Shown here: positions 1 through 7,327 of the stretch, piece by piece
Numbering within the stretch: the stretch's first letter is position 1
How the letters are laid out: each line of letters opens with the position of its first letter
From: an uncultured Pseudomonadota bacterium
Lineage (GTDB): Bacteria; Pseudomonadota; Gammaproteobacteria; Burkholderiales; Casimicrobiaceae
Length of the DNA: 21,108 nucleotides
Reading direction: 5' to 3'
Assembly (NCBI GenBank): GCA_937958295.1
Contig: CALFEY010000158.1
Location: 1 to 21,108, forward strand
The notes under the pieces: model-generated
Database searches by the model: none
Told to the model about the DNA's origin: nothing
The model's input: only the letters and a program-made list of their open reading frames with translations
Made by a program: the position numbers and the translations under genes

Positions 1-102
1 CCGCAGCCTGCCGCGCCGCCTGTGGCGCCAGCGGCGCCAGCAGAACCGGGACGACCGGGCAGCGACGGCGGGTCGATCAATCGCGGCGAGCGCGGTCGCT
101 GA
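1..102 (+). CDS. C-terminal tail of an unidentified gene (5' end outside window)
   Basis: Reading frame 1 is open from the first base to a TGA at 100-102 and encodes 33 residues. The visible tail is rich in proline and alanine (about residues 1-18) and ends in a Gly/Arg-rich stretch. Such low-complexity tails occur in many unrelated proteins, so no function can be given. It is called a gene end because the frame is open, because there is only a short gap before the convergent phaC stop at 172, and because a possible stem-loop follows it. It could be a chance open frame, since GC-rich DNA has few stops. Confidence 0.35.
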   Translation, partial: PQPAAPPVAPAAPAEPGRPGSDGGSINRGERGR

Positions 103-120
103 CGCCGCGATCGCGCCCGG

Positions 121-156
121 CCGCTCGTGGCGGGGCGGCCCCGGTTCCGCCAGCGG
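121..156. terminator. Possible bidirectional stem-loop between convergent genes
   Basis: CCGCT (121-125) and GGCGG (129-133) pair with CCGCC (147-151) and AGCGG (152-156). This gives a 10-bp GC stem with a 3-base bulge and a 13-base loop. It lies between the plus-strand frame ending at 102 and the phaC stop at 172, where both transcripts should end. There is no T-tract on either side, so it is not a classical intrinsic terminator. In DNA this GC-rich such a hairpin can arise by chance. Confidence 0.25.
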
Positions 157-171
157 AGGCGTGCCGGAGAC

Positions 172-1971
172 CTACTTGCCGTCCGCGCGGATGCGCGCGT
201 AGGACCCGGGCGCGGCCTCGATCACCTTGAGCTTGCCCTTGCCTGGCGCGCGCACGGGGACCTCGCGGCCCAAGTACGGCGTGATCCACTTGCGCCAGTC
301 CGGCCACCAGGAGCCTTCGTGCTGCGCAGCACCGGCGAGCCACGCGTCCGGATCGGCGGGGAGTGTGTCGCTCGTCCAATGGCCGTATTTGCCGGCCACC
401 GGCGGGTTGACCATGCCGGCGATGTGGCCCGAGCCCGACAGCACGAAGCGGTTCTTTCCCTTGAGCAGCTGAGTTCCCGCGTAGGTGGTCTTCCACGGCG
501 CGATGTGATCCTCGATCGCCGACACGAAGTAGGCGGGCACGCCCACCTTGGACAGGTCGATCCTGGTCCCCGCGAGGGTGAGCGCGCCGGGCTCGCGTAG
601 CAGGTTCTTCATGTACATGTTGCGCAGGTAATAGCTGTGCATGGCAGCCGGCATGCGCGTGGAGTCGCAGTTCCAGTGCAGCAGGTCGAACGGGAACGGA
701 TCCCGTCCCATGAGGTAGTTGTTGATCACGAACGACCAGATGAGGTCGTTGGCGCGCAGCATGTTGAACGTCTGCGCCATCTCGCTGCCCTCGAGATAGC
801 CGCGCTCGCTCATCTTGCGCTCGAGCGAGGCCACCTGGTCCTCGTCGATGAAGACCTCGAGCTCGCCAGCGGCGGTGAAGTCGATGAGCGCGGTCATGAA
901 GGTGGCGCTGGCGATGCGCTTGTCTTTTTTCGCCGCGAGATGCCCGAGCGTGGCCGCGAGCAGCGTGCCGCCGAGGCAATAGCCGATCACGTTGGCATCG
1001 GGCTCGCCGGTGGCCTTCTCGATCGCGTCGAGGGCGGCCAGGATGCCTTCGGTGATGTAGTCGCCGAAGTCCTTGTGCGCGAGCTTCGCGTCGGGGTTGA
1101 CCCACGACACCACGAAGGTGGTCATGCCCTCGCCCACGGCCCAGCGCAGGAAGGAGTTCTTCTCGCGCAGGTCGAGGATGTAGTACTTGTTGATCCACGG
1201 CGGGATCACGAGCAGCGGACGCTTCCATACCTTCTTGGTCGACGGCTCGTACTGGATGAGCTGGATGAGGTCGTTCTGGAACACCACCTTGCCGGGCGTG
1301 GTGGCGATGTTCACCCCGAGCTCGAAGGCCTTCTGATCGGTCATCGAGATCTTGAGCTGGCCGCCTCCTCGCTCAATGTCGTCTAGGAGATTGTGCAGTC
1401 CCTTGACGAGGTTCTGTCCGCCCGAGGCCACGGTCTCGCGGAAGACCTCCGGATTGGTGAGCGCGAAGTTCGATGGCGCGAGGGCGTCGATGTACTGCCG
1501 GGTGAAGAAGTCGACCTTCTTCTTGGTCTGATCGGGCAGGCCCTCGACACTCGCCACCTGCTCGTGCATCCAGCGGGCCGTGATGAGGTAGCTCTGCTTG
1601 ATGTAGTCGAACAGGAAGTGCTCGTGCCAGTCCTCGTGCTTGAAGCGGCGGTCTCCCTGCGCGGGCACGGCCACGGGGCCGGCCTGGCCGCCCATGAGGC
1701 GCAGCATCGAGCCCTGCCAGAGGTTCATGTACTCCCACCACAGGTTCATCTGTGACTCGGCGAGCCTGGCCGGGTTGGCGAGCATCTGCGCCGCGAGCTC
1801 CATGAAGGCCTTGCCGAGACCGAGCTCGTCGGTGGGAAGGCCCTTGCCGGCCGCGGCATTGCGCGTGGCGAAATCGCCCATCACCTTGGCGCTCTTCTCG
1901 GCGGCGGCGGCGAGGGACTGGGCAAGGGCGAGCGGATCGGGGGCCGGCGGCGTGGCGGCGGGCGTGGACAT
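172..1971 (-). CDS. phaC: Class I poly(3-hydroxyalkanoate) synthase PhaC
   Basis: This enzyme polymerises (R)-3-hydroxyacyl-CoA, mainly 3-hydroxybutyryl-CoA, into polyester at the surface of cytoplasmic granules. The product is 599 residues, the normal size for class I synthases. It has the variable helical N-terminal domain (about 1-200) and the alpha/beta-hydrolase catalytic domain. The lipase-like box GYCLGG carries the nucleophile Cys332. The other triad residues are Asp488 (in EDHIAPW) and His516 (in GSGHIAG), at the spacing seen in the Ralstonia/Cupriavidus enzyme. The start is supported by GGGAGG (complement of 1981-1986), 8 bases upstream of the ATG. The gene follows a same-strand hydrolase after 104 bases and converges on another gene, so no phaA or phaB lies downstream. 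Identity is near certain; substrate range is inferred from class. Confidence 0.96.
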   Translation of the reverse strand: MSTPAATPPAPDPLALAQSLAAAAEKSAKVMGDFATRNAAAGKGLPTDELGLGKAFMELAAQMLANPARLAESQMNLWWEYMNLWQGSMLRLMGGQAGPVAVPAQGDRRFKHEDWHEHFLFDYIKQSYLITARWMHEQVASVEGLPDQTKKKVDFFTRQYIDALAPSNFALTNPEVFRETVASGGQNLVKGLHNLLDDIERGGGQLKISMTDQKAFELGVNIATTPGKVVFQNDLIQLIQYEPSTKKVWKRPLLVIPPWINKYYILDLREKNSFLRWAVGEGMTTFVVSWVNPDAKLAHKDFGDYITEGILAALDAIEKATGEPDANVIGYCLGGTLLAATLGHLAAKKDKRIASATFMTALIDFTAAGELEVFIDEDQVASLERKMSERGYLEGSEMAQTFNMLRANDLIWSFVINNYLMGRDPFPFDLLHWNCDSTRMPAAMHSYYLRNMYMKNLLREPGALTLAGTRIDLSKVGVPAYFVSAIEDHIAPWKTTYAGTQLLKGKNRFVLSGSGHIAGMVNPPVAGKYGHWTSDTLPADPDAWLAGAAQHEGSWWPDWRKWITPYLGREVPVRAPGKGKLKVIEAAPGSYARIRADGK

Positions 1972-1989
1972 CGTGGTGTTCCTCCCAGC

Positions 1990-2007
1990 GGGGCCTCGAT
2001 TGGCCCC
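1990..2007 (-). promoter_or_regulatory. Hairpin in the phaC leader, next to the Shine-Dalgarno sequence
   Basis: GGGGCC (1990-1995) and GGCCCC (2002-2007) form a perfect 6-bp inverted repeat with a 6-base loop. In the phaC mRNA it ends 3 bases before the GGGAGG ribosome-binding sequence (complement of 1981-1986). It could influence phaC translation or act as a weak transcription barrier after the upstream hydrolase gene. There is no T-tract. Function is inferred from position only. Confidence 0.3.
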
Positions 2008-2075
2008 TTCGTGGACGTGACGTTACCGCATCAGGGTCGGGTCACGCCATCGCCGTGCACGCGGCAAGGCGCGCG

Positions 2076-3131
2076 CTAGCGGTGGTCCGCCACCGCGAAA
2101 CGATAGCCGCCCGCAGGGTCGCCCACGCGGCGCAGGCGATCCCCGCGCCACAGGTGATTAAGATGGGCGAGCGCTTCACCCATGGCGAAGAAGCGCTGCT
2201 GGAGGTCGAGCTCGCGCCGGAAGAGAACGGGAAGCACATCGGCGGCGGACAGGGGCTGCGCCGCGCCGGCGATGGCGTCGTGGAGTTCGGCCAGGCGGGC
2301 GTCGTGATGCGCGCGCAGCTGCGCGACGCGCAGCGGGATGCCGCGGAAGGGCAGGCCGTGCGAGGGCAGCACGAAGGTTTCCGACGGAAGCGCCTCGAAC
2401 GCGGCGAGCGAGCGCAGAAAGCGTCCGAGCGGATCGCCGTCGGGGTCCGCGGGCCACACGGAGACATTGGTGCTGATGCGCGGAAGGAGCATGTCGCCGG
2501 AGACGAGCAGTCGATCCGCGTCGGCGTACAGCGACGCGTGCTCGTTGGAGTGCCCGTATCCTGCGATTACGCGAAAGTCGCGGCCGCCGGCCGCGAGCGT
2601 GTCACCGTGGAGGATGCGCACGTACGACGCCGGCAGCGTCGGCACCCCCTGGCGATAGTGGTTGCCGCGCGCGGCGAGGGCGGCAAGGTCGCTGTCGATC
2701 ATGCCGTGCCGGCGGAAGAGCTCGCGGTTGTCGGCAGGCGCGTGTCCCGCGCGCTCGTCGCATATCGCGTGCGCCGACATGAACTCGCCGTGGGTCATGA
2801 GCACCGGGCAGCCGAAGCGCTGCGCGAGCCACGCCGCGTTGCCGAGGTGGTCGGGATGGCAGTGCGTGGCCACAATGCGCATTAGCGGTTTGCCAGCGAG
2901 CGTCTCCCGGAAATGGCGCTCCCAGAGCTCGCGCGTGGCAGCGTTGCCGTAGCCCGTGTCCACGAGCGTGAACCCGTCGGCCTCCTCCACGAGCCACAGA
3001 TTGATGTGGTCGAGCGCGAAGGGGAGGGGCATGCGCAGCCACAGGATCGAGGGCGCGATGCGCAGCACGGTCCCGGGAGCGGGCGGCTGGGCGACGGGAT
3101 AGTCGACAACGGCAGGAGCGGGGGCGGACAT
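2076..3131 (-). CDS. Metallo-beta-lactamase-fold hydrolase (LACTB2/glyoxalase II-like)
   Basis: A 351-residue MBL-fold protein, probably a cytoplasmic zinc hydrolase of a thioester, ester or similar substrate. The metal-binding motif THCHPDH spans residues 89-95 (His90, His92, Asp94, His95). Further ligands are probably His194 (GYGHSNEH), Asp213 (SGDM) and His258 (PSHGLP), so the site looks complete. Residues about 265-335 resemble the C-terminal winged-helix-like cap seen after the MBL domain in LACTB2-type proteins. The ATG at 3131 was chosen because the open frame upstream has arginine-rich, non-conserved composition and would overlap the divergent merR region. The gene is divergent from merR (78 bases between starts) and precedes phaC on the same strand, with which it may be co-transcribed. 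The substrate is unknown. Confidence 0.85.
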   Translation of the reverse strand: MSAPAPAVVDYPVAQPPAPGTVLRIAPSILWLRMPLPFALDHINLWLVEEADGFTLVDTGYGNAATRELWERHFRETLAGKPLMRIVATHCHPDHLGNAAWLAQRFGCPVLMTHGEFMSAHAICDERAGHAPADNRELFRRHGMIDSDLAALAARGNHYRQGVPTLPASYVRILHGDTLAAGGRDFRVIAGYGHSNEHASLYADADRLLVSGDMLLPRISTNVSVWPADPDGDPLGRFLRSLAAFEALPSETFVLPSHGLPFRGIPLRVAQLRAHHDARLAELHDAIAGAAQPLSAADVLPVLFRRELDLQQRFFAMGEALAHLNHLWRGDRLRRVGDPAGGYRFAVADHR

Positions 3132-3209
3132 CGGGGCCTTCGAGCACGGAAACGGTATGGTATCGTGGCCCGGCGATCGATCCGCCGCACCGCCGCACTC
3201 TGTCCCGCC

Positions 3210-3668
3210 ATGGCTCCTCCCTCCGCGAAACGCCCGGCACCGGCCGCGGACCCGACTTACACCATCTCCGCGCTCGCCCATGAGTTCGCGCTGACCACGC
3301 GCGCGATCCGCTTCTACGAGGACGAGGGCATGCTGTCGCCGGAGCGGCGCGGGCAGGCCCGGATCTACCGCGAGCGCGAGCGGGTGCGGCTAAAGCTGAT
3401 CCTGCGCGGCAAGCGCCTGGGGTTGAGCCTGTCGGAGATTCGGGAGATCCTCGACCTCTACGAAGTGTCGCGCAACGAGCGCGCGCAGCTCGCCAAGTTC
3501 CTCGAGGTGCTCGCCGAACGCCGGGCCCGCCTGCTTCAGCAGCGGGAAGACATCGACGCCGTGCTGGCCGAGATCGACGGCGTGGAGCGCGACTGCCGCC
3601 GCCGCCTGCGCGAAGAGGGCGGCGCGCCCAAGCCGGCCGCGGCCGCGCGCAAAGCGCGCTCCGGTTGA
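3210..3668 (+). CDS. liuR: MerR-family regulator, LiuR/GnyR type
   Basis: A 152-residue MerR-type DNA-binding regulator. The helix-turn-helix is at about 17-36 (TISALAHEFALTTRAIRFYE), the wing at about 47-57 (RGQARIYRERE), and a long helix suitable for a dimer coiled coil spans about 88-133. The tail is Ala/Lys-rich. From memory, the RGQARIY wing and the segment KLILRGKRLGLSLSEI match LiuR/GnyR, regulators of leucine/isovalerate and acyclic isoprenoid catabolism in proteobacteria. There is only one cysteine (Cys129), so it is not a metal sensor of the MerR/CueR kind; an acyl-CoA effector is inferred. It is divergent from the MBL hydrolase and directly precedes a promoter with a 20-bp palindrome and then the acyl-CoA gene run, including liuA. 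The ribosome-binding site is weak. MerR family membership is firm; LiuR assignment is probable. Confidence 0.88.
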   Translation: MAPPSAKRPAPAADPTYTISALAHEFALTTRAIRFYEDEGMLSPERRGQARIYRERERVRLKLILRGKRLGLSLSEIREILDLYEVSRNERAQLAKFLEVLAERRARLLQQREDIDAVLAEIDGVERDCRRRLREEGGAPKPAAAARKARSG

Positions 3669-3693
3669 CGTTAACGTAAACGTCATCTAGGAT
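3665..3693 (+). promoter_or_regulatory. Candidate promoter of the acyl-CoA gene run
   Basis: TTGACG (3665-3670) and TAGGAT (3688-3693) are spaced by 17 bases and match sigma-70 -35 and -10 boxes at 5/6 and 4/6 positions. They lie 32 bases before the thioesterase start at 3725, and the -35 box overlaps the merR stop codon (3666-3668). A palindrome covers most of the promoter (see the operator at 3666-3685). The arrangement suggests a regulated promoter for the 13 downstream genes. The promoter is predicted by eye and has no experimental support. Confidence 0.5.
3666..3685. promoter_or_regulatory. Predicted MerR/LiuR operator palindrome
   Basis: Bases 3666-3685 read TGACGTTAACGTAAACGTCA, a 20-bp dyad in which 9 of 10 base pairs are symmetric (one mismatched pair near the centre). 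MerR-family regulators usually bind long dyads between the -35 and -10 boxes of the promoter they control, and this dyad overlaps the -35 box and fills most of the spacer. It also stands out as AT-rich in a very GC-rich region. From memory, the proteobacterial LiuR motif is an ACGTTTACGT-like palindrome, which this resembles. Binding by the adjacent MerR protein is inferred. Confidence 0.6.
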
Positions 3694-3724
3694 CGCAGAC
3701 CCGCGCATTCGCGGTCCCGCTCCC

Positions 3725-4213
3725 ATGCCACGTCCAGCCGGCACCCCGTTCGTCGCCCCCTTCGCCGGATTCGCGCAGCGCGTCCGCGACAGCTTCGCGC
3801 GGCAGGGCGCCATGGGGCACATCGGCGCCGAGATCTTGGCCATCGAGCCCGGCTATTGCGCCATCGCGTTGCCCACGCGGGCGGAGCTCACCCAGCAGCA
3901 CGGTTACGTGCACGCGGGGATGATCGGCGCGATCGTGGACACGGCCGGGGGTTACGCCGGCTTCACCCTCTTCCCGGAGGATGCCTCGGTGCTCACGGTC
4001 GAGTTCAAGGTCAATCTGGTGGCGCCCGCGCACGGCGAGCGGCTTGTCGCCGAAGGCTTCGTGGTGAAGCCGGGACGTACCCTCGCGATCACTCGGGGGG
4101 AGGTGCACGCGGAGCACGGCGGCACGCGCACGCTGGTCGCGTTGATGCAGCAGACGCTGATGGTGATGCACGGGAAAGCCGACGTTGCCGATCGCAGCAG
4201 GACGACGTCGTGA
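3725..4213 (+). CDS. PaaI-like hotdog-fold acyl-CoA thioesterase
   Basis: A 162-residue single hotdog-domain protein, expected to hydrolyse acyl-CoA or aryl-CoA thioesters in the cytoplasm and free coenzyme A when intermediates accumulate. The PaaI-type signature HAGMIGAIVDTAGG lies at 63-76, with His63 and the likely catalytic acid Asp72. The strands LTVEFKVNLVAPA (90-102) and LVAEGFVVKPGRTLAITRGEV (about 107-127) are the usual hotdog core. It is the first gene after the predicted MerR-controlled promoter and precedes liuA by 64 bases. No clear Shine-Dalgarno sequence is visible before the ATG. Fold is confident; the acyl chain preferred is unknown. Confidence 0.87.
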   Translation: MPRPAGTPFVAPFAGFAQRVRDSFARQGAMGHIGAEILAIEPGYCAIALPTRAELTQQHGYVHAGMIGAIVDTAGGYAGFTLFPEDASVLTVEFKVNLVAPAHGERLVAEGFVVKPGRTLAITRGEVHAEHGGTRTLVALMQQTLMVMHGKADVADRSRTTS

Positions 4214-4277
4214 CGAATGTGGCAGAAGGGCGGTCGCGGTGGCGCCCGTCGATGACAAAGCAACCAGGAGGCCGGCC

Positions 4278-5444
4278 ATGCTGAATTTTCCCTCGCTCTC
4301 GTTCCATCATGGCGAGACGATCGACATGCTGCGCGAGACCGTGCAGTCGTTCGCCGCGGCGGAGATCGCTCCGCGCGCCGCGCAGATCGATCACGACAAC
4401 GAGTTCCCGCCGGACTTGTGGCGCAAGATGGGCGATCTGGGCCTGCTCGGCGTCACTGTGGAGGAGGAGTACGGCGGTACGGCGATGGGCTATCTCGCCC
4501 ACTGCGTGGCGATGGAGGAGATCTCGCGCGCCTCGGCGTCAGTGGGCCTGTCCTACGGCGCCCACTCGAACCTCTGCGTGAACCAGATCCGCCGTAACGG
4601 CAGCGAGGCGCAGAAGCGCAAGTACCTGCCCAAGCTCATCAGTGGCGAGCACGTGGGCGCCCTCGCGATGAGCGAGCCGGGCGCGGGCTCGGATGTGGTG
4701 TCGATGCGGTTGCGCGCGGATCGCAAGGGCGATCGCTACGTCCTCAACGGCAACAAGATGTGGATCACCAACGGCCCCGATGCGGACACGCTGGTGGTCT
4801 ACGCCAAGACCGACGTCCAGGCGGGTCCCAAGGGCATCACCGCGTTTCTGATCGAGAAGGGCATGAAGGGCTTCTCCACGGCGCAGAAGCTCGACAAGCT
4901 CGGCATGCGCGGCAGCAACACCTGCGAGCTCGTGTTCGTGGACTGCGAGGTGCCGGTCGAGAACATCCTCGGCAGCGAAGGCGGCGGCGTGCGGGTGCTG
5001 ATGAGCGGCCTCGACTACGAGCGCGCCGTGCTGGCGGCGGGCCCGCTCGGCATCATGGCAGCCTGCATGGACGCCGTGCTTCCCTACGTGCACGAGCGCT
5101 CGCAATTCGGCCAGCCGATCGGTGAGTTCCAATTGATGCAGGGCAAGGTCGCCGACATGTATTCGACCATGATGGCGTGCAAGGCCTACGTCTACGCTGT
5201 GGCGCAGGCCTGCGACCGTGGGCAGACCACGCGCAAGGATGCGGCCGGGGCGATCCTGTACGCTGCCGAAAAGGCTACATGGATGGCCGGCGAGGCGATC
5301 CAGTCGCTCGGCGGGAATGGCTACATCAACGAGTTCCCCACGGGACGGCTGTGGCGCGATGCCAAGCTCTACGAAATCGGCGCCGGCACCAGCGAGATCC
5401 GGCGCATGTTGATCGGCCGGGAGCTCTTCAACGAGACGAAGTAG
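4278..5444 (+). CDS. liuA: Isovaleryl-CoA dehydrogenase
   Basis: An FAD flavoenzyme that oxidises isovaleryl-CoA to 3-methylcrotonyl-CoA in leucine catabolism, passing electrons to ETF. The 388 residues cover the three acyl-CoA dehydrogenase domains; FAD/substrate-binding signatures include MSEPGAGSDV (131-140) and WITNGPDAD (162-170). Specificity is indicated by the catalytic base: isovaleryl-CoA dehydrogenases use a Glu in the helix LDYERAVLAAGPLG, here Glu248, and lack the Glu of most family members in the C-terminal EIGAGTSEIRR segment (366-376). The stretches GEFQLMQGKVADMY and IQSLGGNGYINEFP are very close to the human enzyme as I remember it. The start is fixed by AGGAGG at 4266-4271, six bases before the ATG. 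A closely related short-branched-chain dehydrogenase is the alternative. Confidence 0.92.
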   Translation: MLNFPSLSFHHGETIDMLRETVQSFAAAEIAPRAAQIDHDNEFPPDLWRKMGDLGLLGVTVEEEYGGTAMGYLAHCVAMEEISRASASVGLSYGAHSNLCVNQIRRNGSEAQKRKYLPKLISGEHVGALAMSEPGAGSDVVSMRLRADRKGDRYVLNGNKMWITNGPDADTLVVYAKTDVQAGPKGITAFLIEKGMKGFSTAQKLDKLGMRGSNTCELVFVDCEVPVENILGSEGGGVRVLMSGLDYERAVLAAGPLGIMAACMDAVLPYVHERSQFGQPIGEFQLMQGKVADMYSTMMACKAYVYAVAQACDRGQTTRKDAAGAILYAAEKATWMAGEAIQSLGGNGYINEFPTGRLWRDAKLYEIGAGTSEIRRMLIGRELFNETK

Positions 5445-5482
5445 GACCCACGAAGCTCACGCGGCGCCGGCAGTGGCCGCAA

Positions 5483-5488
5483 GGAAGG
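5483..5488 (+). promoter_or_regulatory. Ribosome-binding site that decides the thiolase start
   Basis: GGAAGG ends 10 bases before the ATG at 5499 but only 1 base before an in-frame GTG at 5490. The ATG is therefore the better start, which gives a 394-residue thiolase rather than 397. Confidence 0.6.
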
Positions 5489-5498
5489 TGTGACAGTC

Positions 5499-6683
5499 AT
5501 GGACAACGATCCCGTCGTCATCGTCGGTGCCGCACGTACTCCCATGGGCGGTTTTCAGGGCGATTTCACGTCCCTCGCGGCGAGCGACCTGGGCGCCGTG
5601 GCCATCAAGGCCGCGGTCGAGCGTGCGGGCCTTGCGCCGGAAGACGTCGACAAGGTCGTCATGGGTTGCGTGCTGCCGGCGGGGCAGGGGCAGGCACCGG
5701 CACGGCAGGCGGCGCTCAAGGCCGGCCTGCCGAAGTCGGTGGGCTGCACCACCGTGAACAAGATGTGCGGCTCCGCGATGGAAGCCGCCATGCTGGCGCA
5801 CGACGCGCTCCTCGCCGGCTCCGCCGACGTGATCGTGGCCGGGGGCATGGAGAGCATGAGCAATGCGCCCTATCTGTTGCCCAAGGCGCGCGGCGGCTAT
5901 CGCATGGGCCACCAGCAGGTGCTCGACCACATGTTCTACGACGGTCTGGAGGACGCCTACGAAAAGGGCCGCCTCATGGGTACCTTTGCCGAGGATTGCG
6001 CGGCCAAGTACGAGTTCACGCGCGAGGCGCAGGACGCCTTCGCGACGACCTCGTTGTCCCGTGCCCTGAAGGCCAACGAGGACGGCACGTTCGCCTGGGA
6101 GATCGCGCCGGTGGCGGTGACCACGCGCAAGGGCGAGACGACCTTCGACAAGGACGAGCAGCCCGCGAAGGCGAGCCCGGAGAAGATCCCCACGCTGAAG
6201 CCGGCCTTCCGCAAGGACGGCACCGTCACCGCCGCCAACTCGAGCTCGATCTCCGACGGCGCCGCGGCGCTCGTGCTGATGCGCCGCTCGCAGGCCGAAA
6301 AGCGCGGCCTGAAGCCGCTGGCCGTGATCGTGGGACACGCCACGCACGCGCAAGAGCCGGCATGGTTCTCGACGGCCCCGGTCGGTGCGATCGAGAAGCT
6401 CTATCGCAAGACCGGCTGGCGGTCGAAGGACGTCGATGCCTTCGAGATCAATGAGGCCTTCGCGGTGGTGACGATGGCTGCGATGAAGGAGCACGACCTT
6501 CCGCACGACAAGGTGAACGTGCATGGCGGTGCGTGCGCGCTCGGCCATCCGATAGGCGCCTCGGGGGCGCGCATCCTGGTCACGCTCCTGGGCGCGCTGC
6601 GCAAGCATGGCGGCAGGCGCGGCGTGGCCGCGCTGTGCATCGGCGGTGGCGAGGCCACGGCGATGGCGATCGAGCGGGTCTGA
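5499..6683 (+). CDS. Acetyl-CoA acetyltransferase (thiolase)
   Basis: A thiolase that interconverts two acetyl-CoA with acetoacetyl-CoA plus CoA. The product is 394 residues, normal for the family. The nucleophilic Cys90 lies in NKMCGSAM, the HNEAF-type loop reads NEAF (318-321), His350 is in GHPIGASGAR, and the second catalytic Cys380 is in CIGGG. The long insert around 134-180 resembles mitochondrial-type ACAT1 thiolases more than short biosynthetic ones. Placed after liuA, it could split acetoacetyl-CoA formed from leucine-derived acetoacetate. It could equally feed PHA synthesis, since phaC is 3.5 kb away on the other strand. Chain-length preference cannot be read from the sequence, so no symbol is given. 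Confidence 0.92.
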   Translation: MDNDPVVIVGAARTPMGGFQGDFTSLAASDLGAVAIKAAVERAGLAPEDVDKVVMGCVLPAGQGQAPARQAALKAGLPKSVGCTTVNKMCGSAMEAAMLAHDALLAGSADVIVAGGMESMSNAPYLLPKARGGYRMGHQQVLDHMFYDGLEDAYEKGRLMGTFAEDCAAKYEFTREAQDAFATTSLSRALKANEDGTFAWEIAPVAVTTRKGETTFDKDEQPAKASPEKIPTLKPAFRKDGTVTAANSSSISDGAAALVLMRRSQAEKRGLKPLAVIVGHATHAQEPAWFSTAPVGAIEKLYRKTGWRSKDVDAFEINEAFAVVTMAAMKEHDLPHDKVNVHGGACALGHPIGASGARILVTLLGALRKHGGRRGVAALCIGGGEATAMAIERV

Positions 6684-6685
6684 CG

Positions 6686-7327
6686 GTGGAGCACACGCTG
6701 GTTCCGCTGGCGACGTGGCTGGTGTTCGTCGTTGCCTGCGTGGCGCTGGTGGCCACCCCGGGACCCAACCTCCTATACCTCGTCTCGCGCACGCTGGTGC
6801 AGGGACGCGGGGCCGGCTTCGTGTCGCTCGCAGGCACGTCCACAGGCTCGCTCCTGCACATTCTCGCCGCAGCCTTCGGCCTGTCGGCGCTCCTGGCTGC
6901 GGTGCCCTACGCTTACGACACCATCCGCGTCGCCGGCGCGATTTACCTCGCCTGGCTCGCCTGGACCACCTGGCGCGCCCCCGACCCGCAGGCGGTGGCC
7001 GGCACGTCCGCACAGGTGTCCGCCGCCCGTCTGTATCGCGATGGTGTCTTTACTGCCATCCTCAATCCCAAGGTCGCGATCTTCCAGCTCGCGCTCTTCC
7101 CGCAGTTCGTGGATCCCGCGCGCGGCAGCGTGCTCGCGCAGAGCCTGATCCTCGGGGCGACGCAGATCGTGATCTACGTCGCGGGCGATGCGATCTTCGT
7201 GCTCACGGCATCGGGCATGCGGCGCTGGTTCGCCCGTCGTCCGCGGTGGCATGCGTGGTCCAAGCGCATACTCGCCAGCGTGTTCGCCGCGCTCGCGGCG
7301 CGCCTCGCGGTGGACGACCACCGGTGA
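6686..7327 (+). CDS. LysE/RhtB-family amino-acid exporter
   Basis: A 213-residue inner-membrane protein with about six hydrophobic segments (approximately 8-28, 42-72, 80-96, 121-143, 147-175 and 192-208). The family signature near the N-terminus is ATPGPNLLYLVSR (23-35), and NPKVAIFQLALFPQF (127-141) is the second conserved stretch. LysE/RhtB proteins export amino acids and related metabolites using proton-motive force. The GTG at 6686 was chosen because it follows the thiolase stop by two bases and places the signature at the usual distance from the N-terminus; further upstream the frame runs antisense-like within the thiolase gene. It overlaps the next exporter gene by four bases. The substrate is unknown; a branched-chain amino acid or derived acid would suit the context. 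Confidence 0.87.
   Translation: MEHTLVPLATWLVFVVACVALVATPGPNLLYLVSRTLVQGRGAGFVSLAGTSTGSLLHILAAAFGLSALLAAVPYAYDTIRVAGAIYLAWLAWTTWRAPDPQAVAGTSAQVSAARLYRDGVFTAILNPKVAIFQLALFPQFVDPARGSVLAQSLILGATQIVIYVAGDAIFVLTASGMRRWFARRPRWHAWSKRILASVFAALAARLAVDDHR

Noticed and set aside
77..1228. Long minus-strand open frame overlapping phaC in another frame
   Set aside because: It is rich in Arg, Ala, His and Gly with no domain, and is a shadow of phaC in GC-rich DNA.
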